Of a stretch of DNA of 64,000 nucleotides, positions 16,822 through 25,051 are shown piece by piece (position 1 is the first letter of the stretch; the number at the start of each line of letters is the position of its first letter). The DNA lies in contig NZ_JACXYU010000004.1 in NCBI RefSeq assembly GCF_014779715.1, forward strand, positions 186,001 through 250,000. Reading direction: 5' to 3'. Below the pieces are notes generated by a model. That model was not told the origin of the DNA. It saw only the letters and a program-made list of their open reading frames with translations, and ran no database searches. This stretch comes from Streptomyces chumphonensis. GTDB taxonomy: Bacteria > Actinomycetota > Actinomycetes > Streptomycetales > Streptomycetaceae. The position numbers were made by a program, and so were the translations under genes.

Positions 16822-19413
16822 GTGACGCGCTATGGGTCTCCGCTCCCGGAGAAGCCCTCACTCGACGGACTGGAAGCGAAGTGGTCGAGTTTCTGGAGCG
16901 AGGCGGAGGTATACCGCTTCGACCGTCCGGGCAGCCGTGACGCCGTCTTCTCCATCGACACCCCGCCGCCCACGGTCAGCGGTTCGCTGCACGTCGGGCA
17001 CGTGTTCTCGTACACGCACACGGACATCGTCGCGCGCTTCCAGCGCATGCGCGGCAAGCACGTCTTCTACCCGATGGGGTGGGACGACAACGGGCTGCCG
17101 ACCGAGCGCCGGGTGCAGAACTACTACGGCGTGCGCTGCGACCCCTCGCTGCCCTACGACGCCGACTTCACGCCGCCGACGCCGGTGTCCGAGCGGACGG
17201 GCAAGGACAAGAAGGCCCCCGCGGTCAGCATCTCCCGGCAGAACTTCGTGGAGCTGTGCGAGCGGCTGACGACGGAGGACGAGCTGGTCTTCGAGGAGCT
17301 CTGGCGCAAGCTGGGGCTCTCGGTGGACTGGTCGACGACGTACACGACGATCGGCAAGGAGGCCCAGCGGGTCTCCCAGGCGGCCTTCCTGCGGCTGCTG
17401 GCCCACGGCGAGGTCTACCAGGCCGAGGCGCCCACGATGTGGGACGTCTCCTTCCAGACCGCCGTCGCCAACGCCGAGGTCGTCGACAAGGAGGTCGCGG
17501 GCGCCTACCACCGCATCGCGTTCCAGCACGGTGCGGAGGACGTCTGCATCGAGACGACGCGGCCGGAGCTGCTCCCGGCCTGTGTCGCGCTGGTGGCGCA
17601 CCCGGACGACGAGCGGTACCAGCCGCTGTTCGGCCAGGAGGTCGTCTCGCCGCTCTTCGGCGTGCGGGTGCCGGTCGTGGCGCACGAGGCCGCCGACCCG
17701 GAGAAGGGCAGCGGCATCGCCATGATCTGCACCTTCGGCGACATGACGGACGTCATGTGGTGGCGGGAGTTCCGGCTGCCCAGCCGGACGGTCGTGGGCC
17801 GCAACGGGCGGCTGCTGCCGGTCGACTTCGCGGCGCTGCCGACGGAGGACGCCGCGCGGGCCCAGGGCGTCTACGACCAGCTCGTCGGCAAGACCGTGCA
17901 CACCGCGCGGGAGCTGCTGGTCGAGGAGCTGCGCCGGGACGGCAGCCTGATCGGGGAGCTGCGGCCCACCACGCGGGCGGTGAAGTTCTTCGAGAAGGGC
18001 GACAAGCCCCTGGAGATCGTCAGCAGCCGGCAGTGGTTCATCAAGACGGTCGACCACCGGGAGGCGCTGCTGGCGCGCGGTGACGAGATCGCCTGGCACC
18101 CCCCGCACATGCAGTCGCGCTACAGCGACTGGGTGAAGGGCGTCAACATCGACTGGCTCGTCAGCCGGCAGCGCTTCTTCGGGGTGCCGTTCCCCGTCTG
18201 GTACGCGCTGGACGAGGCCGGTGAGCCGGATCGGGGCGAGCCGATCGTGCCGGAGGAGTCGACGCTGCCCGTCGACCCGTCCAGCGACTGCCCGCCCGGG
18301 TACACCGAGGACCAGCGCAACAAGCCGAACGGCTTCATGGGCGAGCCGGACGTCATGGACACCTGGGCGACGTCCTCGCTGAGCCCGCAGCTCGCCTGCG
18401 GCTGGCTCTCGGACCCGGAGCTGTTCGCGCAGGTCTACCCGATGGACCTGCGTCCGCAGGCGCACGACATCATCCGCACGTGGCTGTTCACCACCGTGGT
18501 CCGCTCCCACCTGGAGGCGGGCACCACGCCGTGGAGGCACGCCGCGCTCTCCGGCTGGATCCTCGACCCCGACCGCAAGAAGATGTCGAAGTCGCAGGGC
18601 AACGTCGTCACGCCGGGGCACCTGCTCGACGAGTACGGCGCGGACGCCGTCCGCTACTGGGCGGCCAGCGGCCGGCCGGGGACGGACACGGCGTTCGACC
18701 CGCAGCAGATGAAGATCGGCCGGCGGCTGGCCATGAAGCTGCTCAACGCGAGCCGCTTCGTGCTGTCGCTGCCCGCCCCGGGGCCCGACGCGGCGACGAC
18801 GGACCCGCTGGACCGCGCGCTGCTGGCCAAGCTCGCCCAGACGGTGGAGGGCGCCACGGCCGCCCTGGAGGGCTTCGACTACACCTCCGCGCTGGACGGC
18901 ATCGAGCGGTTCTTCTGGTTCTTCTGCGACAACTACCTGGAGCTCGTCAAGGAGCGCGCCTACGGCAAGGGTGACGTGGCGGGCGCCGAGTCGGCCCGCG
19001 TCACGCTGCGGCGTGCGCTGGACGTCGTGACCCGGCTCCTGGCGCCCGTGCTGCCCTACACGGCGGAGGAGACGTGGTCGTGGACGCACGACGCCACCGT
19101 CCACCGCGCCGCCTGGCCGACGGTCGCCGAGCTCGGTCCGGGCGCCGGGGAGGGACGGCCGGAGCCCGCCGACGTCGCCGCGGCGGCGATCGCCGCCGTC
19201 CGCAAGGCCAAGTCGACCGCCAAGGTGTCGATGCGTGCGGAGGTCGCGCGGCTCGTCGTGCGGGCGCCGGACGCGGTGCTGGCGGACGTGCGGCTGGTGA
19301 GCGAGGACCTCATGGCGGCGGGCAAGGTCGCCGAGGTCGAGTACCGGGCCGAGGCGGACGGTGAGCTGGCGGTCGAGGTGGAGCTCGCGGAGCGTCCCGA
19401 CGGCGAGGCGTGA
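16822..19413 (+). CDS. valS: Valyl-tRNA synthetase without C-terminal coiled coil (second-type ValRS)
   Basis: 863 residues from the GTG at 16822 (AAGGG ribosome site). HIGH motif 'GSLHVGH' (~residues 54-60), CP1 editing domain ('TTRPELLPACVALVAHPDD'), and 'KKMSKSQGN' (~590) define a class I ValRS. The usual bacterial enzyme carries a C-terminal tRNA-binding coiled coil; this protein ends instead in a short beta-rich domain ('AEVEYRAEADGELAVEVEL'), as in archaeal/alphaproteobacterial-type ValRS. Its N-terminus also differs from the standard Streptomyces ValS as I remember it. It may be the sole ValRS or a second, horizontally acquired copy; the window cannot decide. Confidence 0.9.
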   Translation: MTRYGSPLPEKPSLDGLEAKWSSFWSEAEVYRFDRPGSRDAVFSIDTPPPTVSGSLHVGHVFSYTHTDIVARFQRMRGKHVFYPMGWDDNGLPTERRVQNYYGVRCDPSLPYDADFTPPTPVSERTGKDKKAPAVSISRQNFVELCERLTTEDELVFEELWRKLGLSVDWSTTYTTIGKEAQRVSQAAFLRLLAHGEVYQAEAPTMWDVSFQTAVANAEVVDKEVAGAYHRIAFQHGAEDVCIETTRPELLPACVALVAHPDDERYQPLFGQEVVSPLFGVRVPVVAHEAADPEKGSGIAMICTFGDMTDVMWWREFRLPSRTVVGRNGRLLPVDFAALPTEDAARAQGVYDQLVGKTVHTARELLVEELRRDGSLIGELRPTTRAVKFFEKGDKPLEIVSSRQWFIKTVDHREALLARGDEIAWHPPHMQSRYSDWVKGVNIDWLVSRQRFFGVPFPVWYALDEAGEPDRGEPIVPEESTLPVDPSSDCPPGYTEDQRNKPNGFMGEPDVMDTWATSSLSPQLACGWLSDPELFAQVYPMDLRPQAHDIIRTWLFTTVVRSHLEAGTTPWRHAALSGWILDPDRKKMSKSQGNVVTPGHLLDEYGADAVRYWAASGRPGTDTAFDPQQMKIGRRLAMKLLNASRFVLSLPAPGPDAATTDPLDRALLAKLAQTVEGATAALEGFDYTSALDGIERFFWFFCDNYLELVKERAYGKGDVAGAESARVTLRRALDVVTRLLAPVLPYTAEETWSWTHDATVHRAAWPTVAELGPGAGEGRPEPADVAAAAIAAVRKAKSTAKVSMRAEVARLVVRAPDAVLADVRLVSEDLMAAGKVAEVEYRAEADGELAVEVELAERPDGEA

Positions 19414-19437
19414 CCCCGGGTTCGTCCGGCGTGTGGA

Positions 19438-19478
19438 CGGCGGAGTGCCGGTGCCCCTGCGGCGCCGGTGCTCCGCCG
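19438..19478 (+). terminator. Terminator hairpin after valS
   Basis: CGGCGGAG (19438-19445) pairs with CTCCGCCG (19471-19478), and the loop has further GC complementarity. It lies 25 bp after the valS stop and before the converging gene that ends at 19520. Confidence 0.6.
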
Positions 19479-19519
19479 TTCGGCGTCGGGCGGCCCGCCC
19501 CCGCGGGCGCGGGGCGCGT

Positions 19520-20209
19520 TCAGCGGCGGGAGTCCTTGCGCTGGTTCTCGGCGGGGAGGAAGGCGTCCGGGTTGACGTAGCGGACCCGGCGCAGCCACAG
19601 GGCGCCGCCTCCGACGGTCGCGCCGGCGAAGCCCGCCAGGGTCAGCAGCAGGAGGAGCGGGCGCAGGAAGGCGACGTCCAGGTGGCGGTACCCGGCCCAG
19701 CTCGCGACGCAGACGACCGTGCCCGCGAGGAAGAGGGCGAGGGAGCGCCAGGACATCCAGGTCCGCAGGGCCTCCACCGGGTCGCCCGGAACCCACAGGA
19801 CCTGTGAGCGTCCGGCGCGCACGGAACCGCGCAGGTGGCCGAGGGCGTTGTCCGGCTCGCCGTCCGAGGTGAGTTCGAGGTACTCCCACAGGTCGGCCAG
19901 CGCCTCGTAGGTCTGCTGGTCGTCGTAGGTGAGCGCGTCCGGGTCGACCTTCTCGCCGCCGGCCGCCATGTGCTCCTCGGCGCGGCGCCGGAACTCCGCG
20001 TTGACGGCCTCCGTCGGTACGGGCGCCTCCCCGCCGAGGACGCGCCCCAACTCCCGGCAGAAGGAGGCGATGACCGGTTTGCGCACCCGTGCGTGGACGT
20101 CGCGCCTCAGGTCCTCCATGCCGCTCTCGCCGTAGGAGAGGTAGTCGCGCAGCACCACGGTGAGGGCGTGGTAGGTGGGTTCGGGCGCGGGGTCGGGCTG
20201 CTCGGTCAC
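19520..20209 (-). CDS. Membrane protein of the type IV secretion-like locus
   Basis: 229 residues from a GTG at 20209. A ~150-residue cytoplasmic-looking N-terminal part ('YHALTVVLRDYLSYGESG', 'YEALADLWEYLEL') is followed by two transmembrane helices near the C-terminus ('ALFLAGTVVCVASWAGY' and 'PLLLLLTLAGFAGATVGG') and a basic tail. No known domain recognised. A HutC-type operator (20268-20281) lies 59 bp upstream, divergent from the NlpC/P60 operon, so it is placed in the same regulon and may be an accessory component. Confidence 0.7.
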   Translation of the reverse strand: MTEQPDPAPEPTYHALTVVLRDYLSYGESGMEDLRRDVHARVRKPVIASFCRELGRVLGGEAPVPTEAVNAEFRRRAEEHMAAGGEKVDPDALTYDDQQTYEALADLWEYLELTSDGEPDNALGHLRGSVRAGRSQVLWVPGDPVEALRTWMSWRSLALFLAGTVVCVASWAGYRHLDVAFLRPLLLLLTLAGFAGATVGGGALWLRRVRYVNPDAFLPAENQRKDSRR

Positions 20210-20267
20210 GGCGTCGTCCTTCTGTCGTTCCGCCCCCGGGCAGGGCGCTGCGTCGGCGAGTCGTGCC

Positions 20268-20281
20268 AGTGTATAGACGCT
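20268..20281. promoter_or_regulatory. HutC/GntR-type operator, copy 1
   Basis: AGTGTATAGACGCT: a 5-4-5 imperfect inverted repeat with the GTATAGAC core. It lies upstream of the leftward membrane-protein gene. The core fits the GTMTAKAC consensus of HutC-subfamily GntR repressors. Confidence 0.7.
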
Positions 20282-20337
20282 CCGGCGGGCCGCCCGTCGG
20301 TCCCGAAACCGGCTGCTAGTCTGGGCGCCTGTCCGCG

Positions 20338-20351
20338 AATGTATAGACACA
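20338..20351. promoter_or_regulatory. HutC/GntR-type operator, copy 2
   Basis: AATGTATAGACACA, same core as copy 1. It lies 28 bp before the GTG of the NlpC/P60 gene, so a bound repressor would block that rightward operon. Confidence 0.7.
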
Positions 20352-20379
20352 GTCGTTCGGTGAGGGGGACCGCCGGCAG

Positions 20380-21603
20380 GTGGACAAGAAGCTGATCGTG
20401 GTCGGTGTCCTGCTGCTCGCGTTCCTCTTCGGCGGGGGCGGCATCCTCGTCGTGGGGATCGGGATCGTCGCGGGGATGGCCGGTTCGGTCAACGCGTTCT
20501 GGGACGAGGACGCGCAGGACGAGGACACCGGACCCCTCCCGCCCGGCACCGTCTGCGACCCCGGCGGGGAGAGCATCGCCGAGTACGTCCCCGGCTACGG
20601 CTACTACGTGGTCACCCCCGAGCAGATGGGGCACGCCGCCACGATCGTGCACGTCGGCGAGGGGAAGGACGTGCCGGAGAAGGGCCTCGTCATCGCCATC
20701 ATGACGGCCCTCCAGGAGAGCAAGCTGGACAACCTGGACTACGGCGACCGCGACAGCCTCGGCCTCTTCCAGCAGCGCCCCTCGATGGGCTGGGGCTCGG
20801 AGGCCCAGGTCACCGACCCCGTGTACGCGGCCGGTGCCTTCTTCGGCGGACCCGAACCGCCCACCCCGCCCGGACTGTTGGACACCGCCGGCTGGGAGCA
20901 GATGGCGCACGGCGACGCGGCGCAGGCCGTGCAGCTGTCCGGGTTCCCCCGGGCGTACGACAAGTGGCAGAGCATATCCGGCAAGATCGTCGGTCGGGCC
21001 CAGGACATCGAGTGCGACGGGGTGGGCGTCGGCGGGGACGTGGGGAAGGTCATCCAGGCCGCCAGGAGCCAGCTCGGGGTCCAGTACTGCTGGGGCGGCG
21101 GCGACGCGAACGGTCCGACGTACACGCCGGACTGCCCGCGCGGCGTCTCGGAGGGGTTCGACTGCTCCGGGCTGACGCTGTACGCCTACGCCCAGGTGGG
21201 CATCACGCTCGGCCACTACACCGGCCTCCAGTGGAACGCCGGGAAGCGCGTGCGGACCTACGAGCAACTGCGCCCGGGCGACCTCATGTTCTACCGGCGC
21301 CAGGGCACCGACTACATCCACCATGTGAGCATGTACCTGGGTGATGACCAGATGATCCACGCGCCCCGCACGGGCAGCCCGGTGGAGATCGTGTCCGACG
21401 TCAGCAAGAGCTTCTACATGGACACGTTCATCGGCGGCTCCCGCCTCATCGAGGACGGCGACGACACCGCGCGGGCGTCCGTCCGGCCCGGGACGGCGAC
21501 ACCCGGGCTCACCGGGGACGGTGCGCCCGACCTCGCGCACCCGGCCCCGTGGGCGGCCCCGCGCGGTGAACGGGCCGTGGCGCGGGCCCGGAGGTCGGCA
21601 TGA
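20380..21603 (+). CDS. Membrane-anchored bifunctional cell-wall hydrolase (lysozyme-like + NlpC/P60), VirB1-like
   Basis: 407 residues. An N-terminal transmembrane helix (residues ~5-35) is followed by a lysozyme-like region with 'TALQESKLDNL' and 'SLGLFQQRPSMGWG', as in actinobacterial conjugation hydrolases. An NlpC/P60 domain follows: catalytic Cys in 'FDCSGLTLYAYAQ' (~264), His in 'IHHVSMYLG' (~313) and a third polar residue in 'MIHAPRTG'. It should open the peptidoglycan for an envelope-spanning machine. The 40 C-terminal residues are low complexity. GTG start with a GGGGGA ribosome site; its stop overlaps the lipoprotein start (ATGA). Confidence 0.88.
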   Translation: MDKKLIVVGVLLLAFLFGGGGILVVGIGIVAGMAGSVNAFWDEDAQDEDTGPLPPGTVCDPGGESIAEYVPGYGYYVVTPEQMGHAATIVHVGEGKDVPEKGLVIAIMTALQESKLDNLDYGDRDSLGLFQQRPSMGWGSEAQVTDPVYAAGAFFGGPEPPTPPGLLDTAGWEQMAHGDAAQAVQLSGFPRAYDKWQSISGKIVGRAQDIECDGVGVGGDVGKVIQAARSQLGVQYCWGGGDANGPTYTPDCPRGVSEGFDCSGLTLYAYAQVGITLGHYTGLQWNAGKRVRTYEQLRPGDLMFYRRQGTDYIHHVSMYLGDDQMIHAPRTGSPVEIVSDVSKSFYMDTFIGGSRLIEDGDDTARASVRPGTATPGLTGDGAPDLAHPAPWAAPRGERAVARARRSA

Positions 21604-22220
21604 GCGCGCGCCCGGTGACGCGGCGCCGCCGCACCCGGCGCCCGGTGGCGGCCGCCTGGGCCGTCGGCGCACTGTGCTGTGCCCTGGCGCTGAGCGGCTG
21701 TTCCCAGGACGGCGGGGCGACCCCCGGCCCCTCACCGTCCGCCGACCGGGACGCCTCCGCAGCGCCCCGGCCGAGCCCCCCGGAGCCCTCCCCGGTGGAC
21801 GACGCCGGCCCCGACCTCCCCGACGTCGACCGGACCGACCCGGAGCAGGTGGCCGCCGCCTTCGTCCACGGGTTCGTCCACCGCGCCCCGGACGACCCCA
21901 CCGTCCGGGAGTACCTCCGCCTCGTCGAGCCGTTCACCACCGAACGGTTGCTGACCGAGCTGCGTGAGTCGACCGAGGAGTGGTGCGACCGGTCCTGCCG
22001 GGAGGAGCGGGAGCGCGGGGTGCGGGTGAGCGCCGACGCGGTCACCCCCGCGATCTCCGACGCGGCCCCGCGCACCGAGGACGAGGTCTGGGTGCAGGTC
22101 TCCTACGAGATGGCGTGGAGCTGGCCGGGCGGCGGCGACTCGATGCCCGCCGGAGTCTCGCTGAAACTGGTCCGGGCGGACGGGACGTGGCGGGTGGACC
22201 GGCGGACGACGGCGGGCTGA
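21600..22220 (+). CDS. Lipoprotein of the type IV secretion-like locus
   Basis: 206 residues. A twin-arginine-rich n-region ('RRRRTRRP'), hydrophobic helix and lipobox LALSGC with Cys34 predict a lipoprotein exported across the membrane. A Pro/Ser/Asp linker (~40-80) leads to a small domain ('PEQVAAAFVHGFVH', 'VWVQVSYEMAW') of the size and layout of NTF2/VirB8-like domains. It is translationally coupled to the hydrolase gene, so the two probably act together at the wall. Similar one-domain lipoproteins are encoded at 31429 and 32141. Confidence 0.75.
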   Translation: MSARPVTRRRRTRRPVAAAWAVGALCCALALSGCSQDGGATPGPSPSADRDASAAPRPSPPEPSPVDDAGPDLPDVDRTDPEQVAAAFVHGFVHRAPDDPTVREYLRLVEPFTTERLLTELRESTEEWCDRSCREERERGVRVSADAVTPAISDAAPRTEDEVWVQVSYEMAWSWPGGGDSMPAGVSLKLVRADGTWRVDRRTTAG

Positions 22221-22262
22221 CCGCCCGGTGGCGCCCGGTCGCCGGGGGCGGTGCGTGCGGCG

Positions 22263-23582
22263 TCAGCGCCCCGGCGGCGGGGCGGCGAACCCCTCGGCCA
22301 GGGCGGCCGCCAGGTCCATGTAGGCGCCCCGGGTGGCGGGGGAGACCCGGTCGTAGTGGATGGTGCCGCCCGCGTAGAGGTGCTGGTCGTAGGGGATCTG
22401 CACCACGTACGTGCACAGCTGGCGGAAGTAGTCCACGAGCGTCCTGACGTTGATGCCCGTCGTCTTCGGGGCGTCCATGGTGATCACGACGACGGCGTCG
22501 CGGACGAGGTGGGGGTAGCCCCGGGCGTGCACCTCGTCCAGCGTCTTCGCGGCGCGGCGGGCGGCGTCGAACCGGGGCGCGGCCACGACGAGCAGCCGGT
22601 CGGTGGCCGCGAGCGTCCCCCGCATGGCCGAGTGCCGCATACCGGTGCCGCTGTCGGTGATGATGATGTCGAAGGCGCGTTCCAGCACGTCCTGGCAGAC
22701 CCGGTACTGCTCCTCGTCCAGGGTCTCGCTGAGGTCCGGGCTCTGCTCGCCGGCCGCCACCATGAGCCGTCCCGCCTGCCCGAGGTACTGACCGATGTGA
22801 CCCGGCTCCGTCAGCCCCCGGGAACCGAGCCGGCGCTCCCGCAGTTCCGCGTTGATGAGGTCGCGCACGGTGGGCATGACGCGCTCCCCGAGGAGCCGGT
22901 CGGCGAGCGTGCCCGCGTGCGGGTTGGCGTCCACCGTGACGACCCGGTCGTCGCGGTAGCGGGCGAGCGTCAGCCCCAGCATCGCCGAGGTGGTCGTCTT
23001 GCCGACGCCGCCCTTGATGCTGGTCACACTCAGCCGGTACGGGCGCCGGACGGGGGTCGTCAGCCGTTCCAGGCGCTTGCGCTCGGCCGAGCCGGCGGCG
23101 CGCGCCCCGACGAGACCTCCGATCCGGCGCCAAGGCGCGCGGGGCGAGGGCGGTGCCGACGCGTGCTCCGTGTCGGAGCCCGCGGGGGCCGGCGCGGGGG
23201 CCGGGGCACGGCCGTCGGCCCGCCCGCGCGGGTCGAGCGGCGCGGGCGCGGGGGCCGGTGCGACGGCCGGGGCGGGGCCGGTGCCGGGGAGCGGCGCGGG
23301 ACGGGGCGGTGGGAGCGGAACCCCGGCGGCGGGGACGGCGGGCGGGCCGTCGGTGGGCCGGGGGGCGTCGGGCCGGACGTCGGGGTTCCGGAGGTCGGGG
23401 GGCGGGAGGTCCGTGTGCGGCGCGGCCGGGGGCAGTTGACGGGCGTAGGCGGGCGGCAGTTCGTCGTCGTCCGGCTCCGGGTCGGTGACGCGGGCGCTGT
23501 CCAGTCGCAGCGCCAGGGTGGAGTCCCGGGAGGGGGGCGGTTGCGTCGTGCCCCGGGCGTCCCGGCGGCTCGCATCCCGCAT
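22263..23582 (-). CDS. ParA/MinD-like ATPase with long Pro-rich N-terminus
   Basis: 439 residues. The first ~170 are Pro/Ala-rich and probably disordered. The ATPase domain has a deviant Walker A KGGVGKTT (~residue 187-194), 'VVTVDANPHAGTL' (switch I) and 'DIIITDSGTGM' (Walker B region). The N-terminal extension plus MinD-like fold resembles EspI-type and other secretion-associated ParA proteins of actinobacteria. It may position the secretion apparatus at the pole or septum. It is likely co-transcribed with the RHH-like gene at 23684-24205, 101 bp upstream. Confidence 0.82.
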   Translation of the reverse strand: MRDASRRDARGTTQPPPSRDSTLALRLDSARVTDPEPDDDELPPAYARQLPPAAPHTDLPPPDLRNPDVRPDAPRPTDGPPAVPAAGVPLPPPRPAPLPGTGPAPAVAPAPAPAPLDPRGRADGRAPAPAPAPAGSDTEHASAPPSPRAPWRRIGGLVGARAAGSAERKRLERLTTPVRRPYRLSVTSIKGGVGKTTTSAMLGLTLARYRDDRVVTVDANPHAGTLADRLLGERVMPTVRDLINAELRERRLGSRGLTEPGHIGQYLGQAGRLMVAAGEQSPDLSETLDEEQYRVCQDVLERAFDIIITDSGTGMRHSAMRGTLAATDRLLVVAAPRFDAARRAAKTLDEVHARGYPHLVRDAVVVITMDAPKTTGINVRTLVDYFRQLCTYVVQIPYDQHLYAGGTIHYDRVSPATRGAYMDLAAALAEGFAAPPPGR

Positions 23583-23683
23583 CGCTTCTCCCCCCCTGCG
23601 TGGCGGCGGCGGTGCGCACGGGTGGCGGCACGCGCCGCGTCACCGCGTGAACACCGCGATCGGCCCGGCGTACCGCCGTGCTG

Positions 23684-24205
23684 TCACTTGGTGCGAGAGT
23701 ACAACCCCATCAGGCGGCGGCTGACCGTCTCGGGGCGCGTGGGCGCACCGGTGGCGTACTTGACGAGCATCTCCTCCAGGATGGCCGTCAGGTTGGTCCC
23801 CTCCAGCTCGGCTCGCGCGTGGGCGATCGCCAGGTAGCGGGGCGGGAACCGGTTGACGACGGGCACCTTCCGGGCGGTCTCCGGCGGCAGCTCGGAGGGC
23901 ACTTCCGCCCGCTTCGCCCCCTCCCGCTTCGGCGCCTGCGCCAGTTCGTTCCGGCGGCGCCTGCGCAGGACGCCGAGCGCCTCCTCCTCGGTGACGGGGC
24001 CACGCTTCGCGGTCCACTCCAGGGGCTCCAACTCGCCGGGGAGCGCTTCCGCCTCGTCCACGTCCGGCGACGGCGCGGGCACCGCGGCCACTTTGGTGGA
24101 CAGCATCCGGCGTCGCTGGGAGCGGGGGCTCGCGGGGGTGTCGGCAGCACCCATGGGCAACATCTCCAGCATCTCGGTCGGCGGGTCCGGCTCAGCCGTT
24201 TCCAT
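23684..24205 (-). CDS. Hypothetical protein with ribbon-helix-helix-like C-terminus (possible ParA partner)
   Basis: 173 residues from the ATG at 24205 (GGAGGA ribosome site); an upstream in-frame start would run across the operator and is rejected. The N-terminal ~100 residues are acidic then basic and low complexity. Residues ~125-155 ('FPPRYLAIAHARAELEG', 'NLTAILEEMLVKY') have the beta-helix-helix pattern of ribbon-helix-helix DNA-binding proteins. With the adjacent ParA-like ATPase this recalls ParA-ParG/RHH partition pairs. An operator copy (24225-24238) lies 20 bp upstream of the start. Confidence 0.55.
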   Translation of the reverse strand: METAEPDPPTEMLEMLPMGAADTPASPRSQRRRMLSTKVAAVPAPSPDVDEAEALPGELEPLEWTAKRGPVTEEEALGVLRRRRRNELAQAPKREGAKRAEVPSELPPETARKVPVVNRFPPRYLAIAHARAELEGTNLTAILEEMLVKYATGAPTRPETVSRRLMGLYSRTK

Positions 24206-24224
24206 TCCTCCGCACATCTGACGC

Positions 24225-24238
24225 AATGTGTAGACAGT
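24225..24238. promoter_or_regulatory. HutC/GntR-type operator, copy 3
   Basis: AATGTGTAGACAGT, the most diverged copy (GTGTAGAC core). It lies directly upstream of the leftward RHH-like/ParA-like operon. Confidence 0.55.
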
Positions 24239-24279
24239 ACCCCAGCTGCCGGTGTCCGGCCCACGCCGTCCGAAACCCG

Positions 24280-24819
24280 TCATACCCGCACGCTGTCCAC
24301 GCACACGTGGCCGAGGACGGCCTCGTGGTCGAGGAACGCGCTGAAGAATCGATCCTCCGCATCCGGGGCGTCGAGGTCCAGGTCGAAGCCCACGCCCAGG
24401 AGCCCGCCCTCCTCGCCGGAGGCGGCGGAGCCCCAGGCGTCGGCGCCCGGCACCGGGGTGCCGCGTACCAGCCAGGGCACCCCCGCCACCGTCACGGTGA
24501 CACCCGAGCCGCTCACCCAGGGGCGGACGAGCGGGGTGTCCGCGATCTCCAGGACGTCCTCCTCCGGCCCGGCGGCGGTGAAGCCCCAGACCTCGGTGAG
24601 GAACCGCACGTCGTCACGGGCGGCCACCGGCCCCGGCCGGGCGCCGAGCGCGGCCATGGCGACGTCCTGCGCGGTGAACAGGCCGTGCGGAAGCGCCAGC
24701 AGGAGCATCGGCTCGCCGCCGCCCGTCACCCCTCCGCAGACCCGGACCGACCACGCCTCGTCGGGTATCCCGAGCAGCGGCACCTCGGCCGTTCCGGACA
24801 GCCAGAAACGCTCTTCCAT
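24280..24819 (-). CDS. Hypothetical protein
   Basis: 179 residues from the ATG at 24819, with a GGGGGAAG ribosome site. Soluble and acidic, no transmembrane helix, few basic residues ('VWGFTAAGPEEDVLEIADTP', 'GFDLDLDAPDAEDRFF'). No known domain recognised. It ends 41 bp before operator copy 3, so it may read through into the RHH/ParA operon. By position it could be an accessory or immunity-like component of the secretion locus; that is only inference. Confidence 0.6.
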   Translation of the reverse strand: MEERFWLSGTAEVPLLGIPDEAWSVRVCGGVTGGGEPMLLLALPHGLFTAQDVAMAALGARPGPVAARDDVRFLTEVWGFTAAGPEEDVLEIADTPLVRPWVSGSGVTVTVAGVPWLVRGTPVPGADAWGSAASGEEGGLLGVGFDLDLDAPDAEDRFFSAFLDHEAVLGHVCVDSVRV

Positions 24820-25051
24820 CGCACTTCCCCCGTGTCGTGCCTGGTCCTTCCGCGCTCCGCGCCGGGCGTGCCCCGGTCCGGCGCGAGTGCGTAACGCTAC
24901 GTCAACCCCGTTTCAGGTCAACGTATTTCCACGCGCCCGGCGACTATAGAACCGCACAGGTGTGCGTACGCCACCGCCGTGCGACAGGCGGGTCACCGCT
25001 CTGCACCAGGGGTGGAGTGTGCGGCCGGGCCGCGCCCGGGACGCCGGGGCG

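Noticed and set aside
16858..19104. 748-codon leftward open frame
   Set aside because: Antisense of valS; Arg/Leu/Val-rich noise without motifs.
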